DNA of 64,000 bases from Paracentrotus lividus (GCA_940671915.1 CALNVZ010000218.1:222414-286413), one strand, 5' to 3'. Positions 47,433-60,072 are shown, counted from the stretch's first letter. A program made the numbers and translations. Notes: generated from the letters alone by a model not told the origin.

Positions 47433-50400
47433 GTTGATTATGATCAAGAGCAGGTGTATGGTGGGCTCGAGCCTCCAGAGTGACGAGAGGAGGAGGGATG
47501 GGCCCTACCTCTTTTTTGATAAGAAAGTGGCAGATTATTTGGAAGCCACACATCATGATCAGTCCCTAAACCTCTTGGCTCCGCCACTGAAAAAAAATAA
47601 AAAAATTAGAGCTACAAAAAAAAAAAAAAAAAAATCAATTAATGAATTAAATAACTAACTATGGCGAACCCTTGATCCGATGCTGCAAAGAAAAAAAACG
47701 TATAGGCGTACTAGATCTAAGCCTAGTATAAATGGCAGTCCCCAGTCCCGGCTACTAGACATGGCGTCCCCTATGTCTAGCTATTCACACATCCTCGCCA
47801 CTGCAAAAAAAAATAAAAAATAAAAAAAAATTTAAAAAAGACAAAAAACGAAACAAACAAAAAACTAACAAACAAAAACAAACAAACAAAAATAAAATAA
47901 AATTCATAGGCCTAGACCTCCCCTCTAGCCTAGGCTGTATTGAGTGTATAGCACCGCCTGTTTCAAACCCTGGCTCCGCCATGGGGCTTGGAGAAATCGT
48001 GAAAATAGGCCTGCAATTAAAGTAAATTATATAATTAGTAGCAAAAACTACCCAGTTTGACCTGATTGCGCTGTGCCATGCCCATGTATCACAGTTCGAG
48101 AACGATTTTTTATAATAATGCAGACGAGATAATAAAAAGACAATCTATCCTGTAAGCTAGACTATATATCCTGATGGCTGGCTGTATACTGCAACTGTAC
48201 GTGGAACGTACGATCAATGAAATTCAATTCACGTCATGACGTGTATTAGAAAATTTGTGCGATGTGCGGGATTATATAACCTTACCCTTAGATCTTCTCA
48301 CCTAACTTAGTTTCTCCTTCTTTTGACAAGGATAGATCTTCGATACGACTAGCCTATATCCAACTGAATAATCATAAAGGAATCTTTAGTGAAGGGTATG
48401 TAAGCTATGACTATGTCTGTGTCATTCATTTTTATTAATATTAATTAACTGAACTGTATTTTTGCAGTAGAAAGCCAGTGCCGTGGCAGACCCAGGCGAA
48501 GCTGCTTTTATACTGCGGCGGCCATCCCGGGGGCGGCTGCTATGGAGGTATGATGGCGGTGCCCAAGTCTGCGCACCTAAAATTCGATCATGATTTTTAT
48601 TACGAAGTAAAATATTTTTTTAAGATTCATCAATGTTATTCCGTTCTTCATATTCTAATGATCAATGAAACAAAAAAATATCAAGAAATTATAATACAAG
48701 AACAATCATGACAATGTTTCTTTACGATTTTTAGACGGGCTTGTCATTTTGTGTAGCAAAAATGAATAGTGCGCAGACATCATTTTGCACACAATTCAGG
48801 CGCAGTGAAGTTTCGGACATTATTTTTTTGACAATGATTGAAATTTTCAGGGTAGGAAATGAAACTTGCTGGAACTCATTGTTTATCAATTATTTTCGCA
48901 GTTTTTGGTATCGTAAGAACACCGAGCTTGAAGAAGAAGCAAAACTAAATGATGGATGACAACATGACAAAAACCCAAATAGGCATAACAGTTCTAGAGG
49001 GGTGTACATGTAGAAGGATGAAACCACAAGCTTGAACTGGAAGCCTGACTGCTAGAGAGTACAGCACTCTTCCAGAACCTTGGGTAAAGGTAAGGTAAAG
49101 AATGGATTGTTGAGGTTAAGATTGAAAATTGATGATGTCATTTAATTTGATGTTTTGTTCTATGAAAATCGCACATTTACATGGGTGCGCAGTTATAGGC
49201 ACTGTGCAGACTTAGGCACTCTTACCAATACCATACCATATGTACGTACTTTCTTTTCAACTGCTAAAAAGTCCAATAATTAAATGTATTTTTTAAAAAA
49301 TATTCTCTGTGTTAAATCACACAAGCAACTGAGCCATCTGGAACTAATAATGACAAGACTCAGTAAGAAAACTTACAGAAAACAAACTTAATTTTTCGCT
49401 TTTCAAAAATACATTTTCACTTATCTTCAATAACTGAGTGTTTGGATGTTCCTTTCACTATCCCTGATGTTTTGAGTTTTCTTCCTACTTGGATGAAAAA
49501 TTATTTTTTAAAGTCCACCTTCTGAAAATTTCCCCGCACGTTTTTGGGCAGGGAATTAGGGCAAAAAAATAAGTGATGTTTTATTTTTTTTTTTCATCAT
49601 TTTGATTTGAAATTTATCCAAAACCTATTCACTTTATCTTATAATGACATAGACATATGCTACTACTTAATTTTGGAGCAATTATTGCAAGAAGGAGAAA
49701 AACCTTAAATAAAACAACATTGACAAGGTTGCCAAATGTTCCCCAAAATATGGCAGTTTGGTCCACCAGGTCAATACTGAACTAGTGAAGTATTGACATC
49801 GTATTATGAGTGTGTTAAATGTTGAATATTCCAAAGGCAAGGAACATTTTCGGTGCTAGTGCAGTTGAACATCCCGCCACGCACTTCTATACCATTAGGC
49901 ATTAAAACACTCTTGAACGTGCAATGCAGTGCACGCGAGATAGAGATACATGTAGCTTTAGATATAGGCCTCGCTGCAACGAGCCGCAGGCGAGTGTGCA
50001 GCGATGCTCCATCTGAAGCATCGAGCGATCACTGCATATTTAATCGCACAATACAGGGAAGTGTGTTAACACTGTTTTAAAATTGCGACATTTTGCTAGC
50101 TCTAGACCTTGAGCTACCTATCGTCATCCAAGAAAGTAAAAAAGACCCGGGTGAGAGTGTATTATTACTTTTTTGCACAGAAAAATGCATGTTGTTGCTT
50201 TGCATTAAAAATACAGCATCACACGTGACGCGTTTTGACCAACCACGATGTGTAAAATCACAGCGCCATTTTATAATTAACGTTAATACATGTACATCTA
50301 ACGTTATGCATGGTCAATTCATAATTGACCTTGCAATGGAAATGTGCAGCAGTTTTCTTCAAATGGAAAGTCAATGCAGAAAAGTCTTTTGAGCAGCTCA

Positions 50401-50454
50401 AGCCAAGTCAAGGTGGCATATCCAAAAAAGATCTAAAAATTCTACTACACAAAA
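47433..50454. other. No gene with confidence
   Basis: Several A-rich tracts (about 47590-47640 and 47805-47900) and three fragments ending in CTCCGCCACTG-like words, typical of repeat tails. A strong-looking acceptor (TTTTTGCAG at about 48467) leads into a GC-rich stretch with a GTATGA donor-like word, and another at 48901 precedes a short open stretch. They cannot be joined in phase (see rejected items). Confidence 0.35.
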
Positions 50455-50830
50455 TTAAACAATGATCTGATCAGATTTTGGTGTCACAAGGTCAAAGGTT
50501 ACAGAGGTCAATAAATAGGTGAAAATAGCTCGTTCTCAAAATAACTCAACAGTTTCACGGATCATCTTCATTCTTATTACATGTGTGCATACTGGGATGG
50601 CAATGATCTGATTAGATTTTGGGGTCATGAGGTCAAAGGTCAAAGGTCAAAGGTTTCAGAGGGCAATAAATAGGCGAAAATAGCTCGTTTTCACAATAAC
50701 TCAAGAACCATTTCACTAATCATCTTCATACTTGGTAAATGTGTGCATACATGTACTTGGGTAACAATGATCTGATAAGATGTACAAAGTCAAAGGTCAA
50801 GGTTAAAGAGGTCTTTGATTAAATGTGAAA
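50455..50830 (+). repeat. Tandem repeat with AGGTCAAAGGTCA arrays
   Basis: About two and a half copies of a roughly 150-bp unit containing AATGATCTGATYAGAT, AGGTCAAAGGT, ATAGCTCGTT and ATCATCTTCAT. The middle unit has AGGTCA half-sites repeated with one-base spacing at about 50630-50654. No coding capacity. Confidence 0.75.
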
Positions 50831-51878
50831 TATATTTCTGATCTGGCAATGGCGGAGGCATAAATTTCGACCGTGCGCGGTCGAGGAGTCATCTAGTTTC
50901 TTTTAAGTTTTGCGCATCTTTTGAGGTCAAATTTGCGACCCCCGTGAGTTACGTATAAATGTGTACCCTGCGTCAGACCAAAAATTGCCACAAAACGTGA
51001 TTTCATGTACTAAAGGTAATCCATATTGTGTTTTCAGCTAAAATGCATTTTGCCATGCGTTTTGAACTCGCCCCTTTTTGTGTTACACCACCTAAATCTA
51101 AAAATCTTGCATCTGTCAGGATCAAAGTGTCATAACTTTTGAAATATTAACTCTAACCATACAAAAGTATACATTTTCTTAAAAGAAATGTCCTGTGGAT
51201 TCCAAAAATTCCATCCATTACTATGTAGGGTGAAGTAGTAACATATTTTAATTAAAATGTTGAATTTTTTTGGGGCCCTAATATTTTTTAAAATCAGCTC
51301 CCAATATTTTTTCTCACTTTGATCCAGGTCTTAATTTCTCACCATATTTGAATTGCTCTTGAAATTTCCTTTCAGAAAAATATATAGTTATAGGGGGTTT
51401 CTTCATTTAATAAACAAAAAATCTTAACCATAAAAGGGCCCAAATATTTTGGCCAACCCGGGCTGGGGCGGGGGTCGCCCCCTCACACGATCTCGGCCAT
51501 GGTCGGGCTCAAGTTTATAAAAACTTGCATGTAGGTGAACTATCATGTAATGAATAAGCTCATAAAGTTTCAGACCAGTATCTCAATTAATTTATGAGTT
51601 GGGCAGTTCCAAGCAAAACAGGACATGACCCCCAAAATTTCAAATTCATGGTTCCATGACAAATTTGGTATCATATGACAGCTAAAAGTCCAAATTTTCA
51701 ATATCTGTAGATGGTTTAGCCTTTTTAACGCATTTTGGGTTTTAAAATGGCATTAATATTCAATGTTCCTAAAATTGTCAAATTTATATCTTTTTTTATT
51801 TAAATTTCATGTAAGAGAAATGTTCCTAGAAAATGAAAATGTACTTTGATCATATTTTATTATGAAAGCAGGATATAA

Positions 51879-52799
51879 GGCCATGCGTTTTGAACTGGCA
51901 CCCTTTTGTGTTACACCACCTAAATCTAAAAATCATGCACCTGTCAGGATCAAAGTGACATAACTTTTGAAGAATTAACTCTAACCCTACAAAAGTATAC
52001 ATTTTCTGAAAGGAAATGTCCTGTAGATTTCAAAAATGCCATCCACTACAATGTAGGGTAAAGTAGTAACATATTTTGATTAAAATATTAAATTTTTTGG
52101 GGCCCTAATTTTTTTTTACTGCAGCCCCCAATTTTTTTTCTCCCTTTGATCCAGATCGTAATTGCTTACCATATTTGAATTGCTCTTGAAATTTCCTTTC
52201 AGAAAATATATAGTTGTAGGGGGTTTCTTCATTTAATAAAAAAATTCTTAATCGTAAAAGGGCCCAAATATTTTGTGTCAACCTAGGCCAAGGAGGGGGC
52301 TGCCCCCTCCTCAAGATCTCGGCCATGGTGGGGCCAAAGTTTATAAGAAATCTTGCATGTAGGTCGGCTATCCTATGATGAAGAAGCTCACAAAGTTTCA
52401 GGCCCCTATCTCAAGTAATCTTTGAGTTATCTGCATTTATGTAACGTCACTTCACATACAACAGGAACTATATTGAGTTACTTTATGTACATAAAGCCAT
52501 AAAGTTATCATGGTTATGACAAGGAGGGTGCGAAATCCCATAGACTTTGAGTGTACCTCTTCCCCCCCCCCTCAACCACCCTCGCCTATTTGTATTCTAT
52601 CGCGTGCCTTGTCGCGATTTCAAGTGCGAGTACGTTCAAATTCACAGGTCTTATAGAGCTTGCATTCAGCTTTCAAATAACACCAATTTCATGGTAATAC
52701 TCTTCTATTTAGCCAAGATGTCATACATTAACTGAAACAAAATTTAGAAAAGCGTAACAAAACCACCCTTTTTGGGTGGCAAGTTCAAAACACATGGCC
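51879..52799. mobile_element. TIR element Y, inner intact copy
   Basis: 921 bp. Left GGCCATGCGTTTTGAACTGG and right GGCAAGTTCAAAACACATGGCC (with CCACCC near the end) are inverted, flanked by ATATAA on both sides (51873-51878 and 52800-52805). It sits inside element X, which itself interrupted the older Y copy. No coding capacity. Confidence 0.8.
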
Positions 52800-53948
52800 A
52801 TATAAAAAATAACGTTTTCACGCAACATTTTGCTTCGCGATCTTTCAGTGAGCACAAACATGAAGTTACCTCAAAATGTCACTTCGTAACCACAAAAACA
52901 AATATTTTTAAAATATTTTTAGAATAATTGGGTTTAATGCAACAAAAATTAATTTGCAAATTTGGAACACCCATACCTATCAATTACATAAACTTTTTAT
53001 ATTTGAATGGATTTTGTTTGAGAAATATGGCCTCATGAAATGTGTCACTCCGTAACCATTATGGTTATGGAGTGACATCCCATTGCATTGCATGTACAAT
53101 TTGCATGTACAATTTGATTAAAGCTCACTCTACACTAGAACTTTTTAAGTTCTGAATTCTTTTAGTGAAGTGCCCAAGAAAGACATCGGGGTGTCATGCT
53201 TTGAGGATATGAGATCATACATGTAATTATGCAAATGAGCCCTTTGTCAGCAATTAATTGCATAACTCAGGCATTTGTGTGAGGTCTGATATGAGCGCCT
53301 TTGAGGACTTTGCAGCAGATTATTTTGGAAGAAAGTGGATGAGCCTGTGAACTCAATCATTTGGATTAATACATGTTTACAATTTAAGTAAGTTTAAATA
53401 GTAGTTTAAAGAAGACACTGACCTGTACGTATAAATAAAAGTAAGACAATGGGTTTGAAAATTACCCTACCTAGTGTTATCATATAAAGCATGACAGAAT
53501 TGAAATTCATCAACAAATGAAGGAGAAGAAGCATTTAAAAAAACAAATTAGCATGTATTATTTTCTAATTCCGTGTAGAAGTTTGGTAAACTTCATGTAG
53601 CTCTACTACATGGAAAAAAAAAGTCAAAAATCAAAATTGGTCAACAAATAAAGAGAATCCATTATTTGTGAATTTTGAAAAATGCACATAAATTACATGT
53701 AGCATACTTATTGAGTTTCAAAATTCTGTGTAGAAGTTTTGAATCCCCCACCTAGAGCTATCATACAGAGCAAGCAGAATTAAAATTGAAACAATCAAGA
53801 GGTTTTTTTTTTTTATTTAGCAAGGGAGACATATAGTTCATTTAGACTGCCATTGTGTGGATGATTCAGAGGTCACTCCACAACCGTCACTCCATAACCA
53901 GACATGGGTTCAAGTTTTAAGTCATAACTAACAAAATATTCAACCAAT

Positions 53949-54884
53949 CATATCAATTCTACTCTATGTAAAATGTAAAGTTAACGTATACCAATGTGTG
54001 GCATTAAATCGTAATTAAACAAGGCGCGTCCATTATCTTAGAGGCCAGACGCAACAAAGTGACGTTGGAAATACGGCTGAGAAGCGCAGAAATCTATACA
54101 GCTGGCTGCAATAACAAAAACTCGCATAAGAAGACTTCCCTGCATTCGAATGGTATCGCCCGTCCGGTGATGGAGCAAATACTGCGTTGAGGTGAAAGAA
54201 ATTTATGAACTTTTCTCATGGTTTTAATTAGTAGATGCTTCAGACCAGATGGAGGAAAAAGACATTTTGGAAAGCCTATATCATGATTGTGCTGAAGTTG
54301 TAATCAGAACCTGTATTTTACATAGATTGATGCTCCAAACCAAGAGATCTCGCCAAGACGCCGTTCGCATTATTTTCTATGCGATATGCATGTGATTTGC
54401 GTAAACATTGACCAATCGAGAAAAAATCTCTTATAATAGTTCAAAGTAACAGGACTTTTTTTTAACCAATTGAAATAAATATACCATTAATGGAAAGCTG
54501 AGAATTCAACCTTTTAAAAACCGTGTGATCATTTAAGTGTAATATAATTATGCGTCATTGAGGAGCAAGACTTTGAAGCGCATGAGCTGTTCGGGCTCAA
54601 AATTGGCCATATTGTACAGAAATATGTTCTGACCAGGCTTTCGAATTGATTCAAGTGACAGGACTTTTTTTTCCCTTTGCAATAAGTTATCCCTATTTCT
54701 GAAAAATTCAGACTGTGAGCGTACTCAATCAAATTGATCATTTCTTTGAAATGGTAGTTGCTCGCCACAATAAAGAAAATAAAGTGAAAAACTGTCCAAA
54801 AACAGAAAAAGTAAATGGGAGCGTTCGCTTTGAGTAGAATGGTAGCGCCCTCTATCTCTTAAGTTTACAACTAGAATTGATATG
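53949..54884. mobile_element. Non-autonomous TIR element, family Z copy 2
   Basis: 936 bp, the same ends (CATATCAATTCTA and TAGAATTGATATG) and internal order as 2918-3901. It lies inside element X. Differences from copy 1 are scattered substitutions and small deletions, as expected for old copies. Confidence 0.75.
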
Positions 54885-55746
54885 TTCTCATGCAAGGCAG
54901 CATATTATACCTAGTATAACATAGAATCCAATCAATTACTCAAAATTGTGATAGGCATTTAAAGTTCACAGAGTTTAAGCAAAATGTTTTTTGCTCAAAT
55001 GTCCATTTTGCGTCACTCCGTACATGTAACCATGATTATGAATATTCATATCTCATTAATTATGCAGATCAGTGTAACAAATGTTATCATTTTGAAAAGA
55101 GGGTACCATCAGCTGTTGTCATGAACCATTTCTTTGTAAATAAAGATTGAAGTATGGATGATAAATTTGTTTGAATGCTGAAATGTTGCCTCTGAATGTC
55201 ACTCCATTACCTTGGAACTGCCCAGTTATCTCCATTAAATGTAAATGTCGCTTCACATACAGCAGGAACTGTAGGGAGTTACTTTATGTACAATACACAG
55301 TCAGTGGGGAAATTGTCATTTTAAACCACGCACAGCGCGGCAATTTTCGGAGCTGCACAATACCAAATCGTTGGAACTTTATAAATGTGGTATAAAAAAA
55401 TGCATGAGACTCCAAGCTATAAAGTCCTAAAAGCTCACAGCACAAAGTAAATATCCATAAAGTTATCATGGTTATGATGTTTCGAATGCACAGGAGGGTG
55501 CAAAATCTCATAGACTTTGTGTGTACCTCTTCCTTCCCCCCCCCCCCCCCCGAACACCTTCTTTTCGTATTTAATCGCATGCCAGTCCCACGATTTCAAG
55601 TGCGAGTATTCAGCTTTTAAATACATGTAACACCAATTTCACGCAATACGCCTCTATTTATCCAAGTTATACATTTACTGAAACAAAATTTGGAAAAGCG
55701 TTAACAAAACCACCCATTTTGGGTGGCGAGTTCAAAACACATGGCC

Positions 55747-56141
55747 ATTTATCTTTCATTGATAAAAATCTTTTGATTTGCTGTTTCATTGATTCATTCA
55801 TTGTGATATCTGATTTTTCTTCTATTACCATTAAAGGGATTTAGTAGCTTTCAAAAACAAGAGCAATTATATCAAGATTAATAAAATTATATTGTTCCAA
55901 CAGTAAAAACAAACTACATGTACTGAAAGTTTCAGATCAAATGAAAATCATTTACTACCTTAAAACAGTGTAACAAACAATGCCAAGCATACAGTCGAAT
56001 ACCAATACCCTCTGCTGATAGCCCACCAGGCCGCTAGAGACAGGGGACTTTACAACAGGAAATGGGTGTGTGGAAAAGTACATGTTTTTATAAACGATGC
56101 GGTGTTGGTTTATAAATTTTGAGTATGAAATCATGGGGTCT
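55747..56141. other. No gene recognised
   Basis: Unassigned sequence between the Y right end and the next foldback. Confidence 0.35.
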
Positions 56142-56563
56142 TCCCACGAGTCCTCGGTGCCACGAGTCCTACGTCCCACGAGACCTCGGTCCCACGAGTC
56201 CTACGTCCCACGAGTCCTACGTCCCACGAGGCCTACATCCCACGAGACCTACGTCCCACGAGTCGTACGTCCCACGAGGCCGAGAATTTTTCCCACGAGT
56301 CCTCGGTCCAACGAGTCCTACGTCCCACGAGACCTACGTCCCACGAGTCCTACGTCCTCCTTGTGGGACGTACTACTCGTGGGAAAATACTCGGCCTCGT
56401 GGGACGTAGGACTCGTCGGACGTAGGTCTCGTGGGACGTAGGATTCGTGGGTTGTAGGACTCGTGGGCCCGAGGACTCGTGGGACCGAGGACTCGTGGGA
56501 CGTAGGACTCGTGGGACGTAGGTCTCGTGGGACGTAGGACTCGTGGTACCGAGGACTTGTGGA
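56142..56563. mobile_element. Foldback of 16-bp units (TCCTACGTCCCACGAG)
   Basis: The left arm (to about 56360) has about a dozen 16-bp units of the form TCCYACGTCCCACGAG, with TCGGT replacing ACGT in some. The right arm is the reverse complement series (CTCGTGGGACGTAGGA). Because 16 is not a multiple of three, long open frames appear in several frames on both strands, with repeated SHESYVPRVLRPT-like peptides. These are a by-product of the repeat and not a protein. Ends are only weakly inverted. Confidence 0.85.
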
Positions 56564-56949
56564 CCCTCCCCGAAATCATTGATATCTCGAAGGTAAAGCA
56601 AGCAATTAGCTTGCAATTTTGAAGAGATACCAGACTGGCCTAAGTGTTTATAAAATAGAGCTAAAAGTATGATCTAATGCGAAACTTAGCATAATTACCA
56701 TACTAGCCATTCCTTGTAACTAGACGCCCATTGCTTGAAATATCAAATATACCCAAGGTGCTAGGTGCATGTTCACATGGTATAAATCTGAATTTTCATC
56801 ACCTTTAATCTTCAAACAACCGAGTAACACCATCTCGAAGAGACAACAAACTCGCTCTAAAAGTATGTTTTGGGGTAATGATTTTGATAAAACTATAGTG
56901 AGTATAGATTCATAAATTTTGGTATGCATGTATTACATATGCTCATCAG

Positions 56950-57087
56950 GTCTACGAGATTTCAAGATCTGCTGAAGGGATCCAGGGGTCAGCCGATAGA
57001 AGGTCTTCAAAATGTGCCGCAACATGAAGAGTTCGAGGATAAACTCTTCAAAGAAATCAGGAAGCAATACTTCCTACCTTACAAGCT
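56950..57087 (+). CDS. Candidate host exon 1 of 3, product unknown
   Basis: 138 nt, preceded by CTCATCAG and followed by the consensus donor GTAAGT. One frame is open throughout (first base completes a codon, then STRFQDLLKGSRGQPIEGLQ and on to KEIRKQYFLPYK) and leaves two bases. The length is a multiple of three and the phase (2-2) fits the next candidate. The translation is hydrophilic and charged, with no signal peptide or membrane segment. I do not recognise the family. The 5' part of the gene should lie upstream, outside or hidden among repeats. Codon use looks more coding-like than nearby sequence, but the exon call rests on splice sites and phase only. Confidence 0.5.
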
Positions 57088-57178
57088 GTAAGTACTAATT
57101 TACAGTTCCTTTAGAGAGAGAAGGGGGGGGATGATCGTGAATCAAAGCACATAAAATGCCAAATCAAGAGGGGGACAC

Positions 57179-58560
57179 AATTGTCTAATAGCACTTGAGC
57201 TAAACCCATTTTGTCTAATAACAATTTGGTCTAATACACACTTTGTCTACTAATATCACTTGATCTAATGACTACTTGGCCAAATTGCCAATTCGTCTGT
57301 ATATGATCGTGTGTCATGAGTTGGGGGCAAAATGCGTTACATATTCAAAAAGTTGGAGAAATACGCATTGTCATAATCAAATGTCTCTACATTGTACATG
57401 TAGTATGTTTATTGCAAGAAAAATGTTTCAACTGAAATCTATATACATACATGCAAAGAAAAGGGGAAAAAACACACACAAAATTACATGAACAGGGTAT
57501 TACCATTTTAATGCAATGCCATTCAATTACTGTAGGGTCATTCCATGCCAAATCACCCAAACTAGCAATTCTGATTTTGCTAAAACTGGGTGTACTTCTT
57601 GAGAGTCATCCCACAACACCAAATTCAAAATATCAAGTCAATTAGGTGAGGAATTCGGGCGACACGGTCTTCACTGAATTTCGAGATTTTTGGCAAAAAG
57701 GGGCGTGGTCACCTACCTTTTAACCCCTATATCTCGGGAACCGCTGGGTCATTCTTCGCAAAATGGATATTTTGGAAAGGGGATTCATCAACGATTTCAA
57801 ATCTGCCATCGTTTTGCCTTTCATTTGAGATTACCACGTACCAGTATTTTTCAGGGAAATTTTGTTGCAATATGGTCTGCAATGCATTGTGTAGGAGGGT
57901 GCATGCATGAAGTATGTTTTAATTGATTAATTAATTAATTAAAATTAATTACATGTAACTGAATTTTAAACAATCTGCTTGTTTATTTTAAGCCAGTTAA
58001 ATTCTGAAAAGAATGATATATCAACAAACCTAAAAGACTGATTGTAGGCAAAACTATAATGCAAGAAAGAACAAGAAAGTAACAAAAATGTAAAATCCCT
58101 GTGTTCACATGCCTCCACTATAGGCTCCTCCGCCCCTAGGTACCCTTCTCCACTCAAATTATATTTGTACTAAAACTATTAGCAGGACAAAGATGAAACT
58201 TCACAGACATGTTGCCTAATTAATCTACAATATAATACATTGCACAGCTCATGACTGTACATGGTTTTCATGCTATGCCAAAAAAAAAATTGAGTTTTTC
58301 CTGAAAAATGTAACGCCTCCACCCTTTAACCATATCCCAATATGTGACACACGACCATATTACCTATTTCTTACAAGAGGTGATCAAGTGGTGATAGACC
58401 AAATTGATAATAAATGAAATTAGATGAAATTGGAATTTTACCAAATGATAATTATAGATGAAGTAGAAATAAGACCAAATGGCAATTAAGCAAACTCACT
58501 GTAGATGAAATTGTATTAGACCGTGTGAGATGAGGCCAGACATGCAATTGGTCAGAAGTG
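57179..58560. mobile_element. Interrupted foldback (TTTGGTCTAAT words)
   Basis: The left arm (57179-57298) has words such as TTTGGTCTAATAC and CACTTGATCTAATG. The right arm (58375-58560) has the reverse complements (GATCAAGTGG, AGACCAAAT, TATTAGACC). The two are separated by an element of about 1.06 kb. It lies in the intron between candidate exons 1 and 2. Diverged, boundaries approximate. Confidence 0.5.
57301..58360. mobile_element. TIR element nested between foldback arms
   Basis: Left ATATGATCGTGTGTCATGAG and right TATGTGACACACGACCATAT are inverted, spanning about 1.06 kb. Further inside, GGTCATTCCATGCCAAATCA at 57536 starts another repeat-like block. No coding capacity. Confidence 0.6.
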
Positions 58561-58822
58561 GGTTTAGACCAAATTATTTGGAATTTACCCATATATGCTT
58601 GAGGAGTTATTGTTCTAAATTATACAGCTGGGATTTGCTCTTTCATGCTCAATATGAAAATGATTGGTCGAATAAAAATGGGGAGGGGCACAATGTACGT
58701 AATCCCCCTTCCTTTTCCACAACTACCACTCATTGCAATGGGAGTGTGAATGATCAAATAGCGCAGTCTTGATACAGAAAATCATTATCTAATAATTTAA
58801 TTATATGATTTACTAATTACAG

Positions 58823-58903
58823 AACACCGTTCAAATGTCCAGATATAAGACTACGCCTCCCAAAGAAGTTAGAACGAACACTGCAAGCAAGAAATGTTTT
58901 ACA
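58823..58903 (+). CDS. Candidate host exon 2 of 3, product unknown
   Basis: 81 nt (27 codons), preceded by TACTAATTACAG, which contains both a branch-like TACTAAT and an acceptor, and followed by GTAAAT. Joined to exon 1 in phase it reads LTPFKCPDIRLRLPKKLERT and then LQARNVL. As in exon 1 the length is a multiple of three and the phase is 2-2. If not spliced, the frame would end two codons later at TAA. Basic and leucine-rich, with no named domain seen. The intron before it (57088-58822) is filled with TIR repeats. Confidence 0.5.
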
Positions 58904-60072
58904 GTAAATACATGAAAATTTTGAACTCAAAATATGTCATGGGAAAATAAATTTCACACAACATATGTTGAGCTGAGAAGGAGATAAGTTATATTTCGAA
59001 AGAAAATGGGGAAAATATGAAAATTTGTGTACAAAATGATTGGAGAGTTGTCCATAAGATCATCCATTTTGAAGCTGATGATGCCAATTTGAGGATCCCC
59101 ATAGAAGGAATAACTAGACTTTTCAAACTCCCATAACTTTCTTATTTTATAACCGATTTTGATGAAACTTTTTTTTTTAGATTGCTCCTCTCATTTTCCT
59201 CTTTCCTGTAAGGTTGATTCTCTCCTTGGGTTGGATTCCCCTTTAATACTTTTGTATTTATCATTTTATGAACCAATGAAATTAGAGGTTATTTCCCAAA
59301 TTTGGACTGGGCTTTTAGCGCTAGTTTGATACAAAATGTTCCTTTGAAGGCCTACTACCTCTACCAGTATATCTTATACTGATTGAGGATCTCTGGTCTT
59401 ATCTATGAAGATACATAGGAATCAGATATCAACCGAGTTCATTATATTATATTTTATCATACAGCGTGCAACCAAAAGGTTCTAAATGCACTATTGGCAA
59501 AAATTTGGTTATTGGTCTCAAACCAGTCTTTCAAATAACTACCCATCTTTGGACAAAATATTAACCTAAACTTTAAGAGCAATTGTCACGAAATGAATAT
59601 TTAAATAAATGAAATTTCCAATTATCTACGTTCCTTTTCGCTATTTCTGCAAGCTTTTTTCATCAGAAATATAATCGTAAGTTAGGTACAGTGTCCCCAA
59701 AAATTATTTGTACACTTTGAAAAATGGAATTAAATAAATCGATGTTGGTTTGAAATTTTTATTGCTATTTATATCAAATGGTAGGTAATGGTACTATAAC
59801 CTAAACACTAAATCTCAAATGCTCCATCAGTCTGTCACCCCAAAAAAATATATATATTAGCTTATTTCTTAAAAAATGAAAATAACAGTTTTTAAAATTC
59901 ACTGACTTTGGGCCTTTGGAGAAACATGCTGGATCCGCCCCTGCCAAGCAATTTAATTTTGAGAACAGTCGCGATTTAGAGAAAAGTGACTGATGATACG
60001 AACAATCATGATCTTGATGGTTATTACAATAACATTTTAAAAAAGAGGAACAAAACAAAACAGATCGCAGCC

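Larger units (their letters stand above)
51601..55223. mobile_element. TIR element X inserted in Y
   Basis: Ends GGGCAGTTCCAAG and CTTGGAACTGCCC are a perfect 13-bp inverted repeat, flanked by AGTT on both sides (51597-51600 and 55224-55227). The intact inner Y copy shows the joined word TTTGAGTTATCTGC at about 52429, which proves the insertion point. X contains several copies of TCACTCCGTAACCA-like words in both orientations and houses two further elements (51879-52799 and 53949-54884). No recognisable transposase. A 4-bp duplication does not by itself name the superfamily. Confidence 0.8.
51052..55746. mobile_element. TIR element Y, outer copy, interrupted
   Basis: The left part (51052-51600) starts GCCATGCGTTTTGAACTCGC and the right part (55224-55746) ends GCGAGTTCAAAACACATGGCC. 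Their sequences match the left and right halves of the intact copy at 51879-52799. The outer copy is split by the 3.6-kb element at 51601-55223. Confidence 0.75.

Noticed and set aside
48467-48959. Possible exons at about 48470-48547 and 48902-48959 (FWYRKNTELEEEAKLNDG)
   Set aside because: Acceptors are good but phases do not join and the second has no donor. A single short charged tail is too little to call a gene.
56097-56616. Four open frames of 68-114 codons with repeated SHESYVPRVLRPT-like peptides
   Set aside because: They are the translation of a 16-bp tandem repeat on both strands, with no codon bias or start context favouring one.
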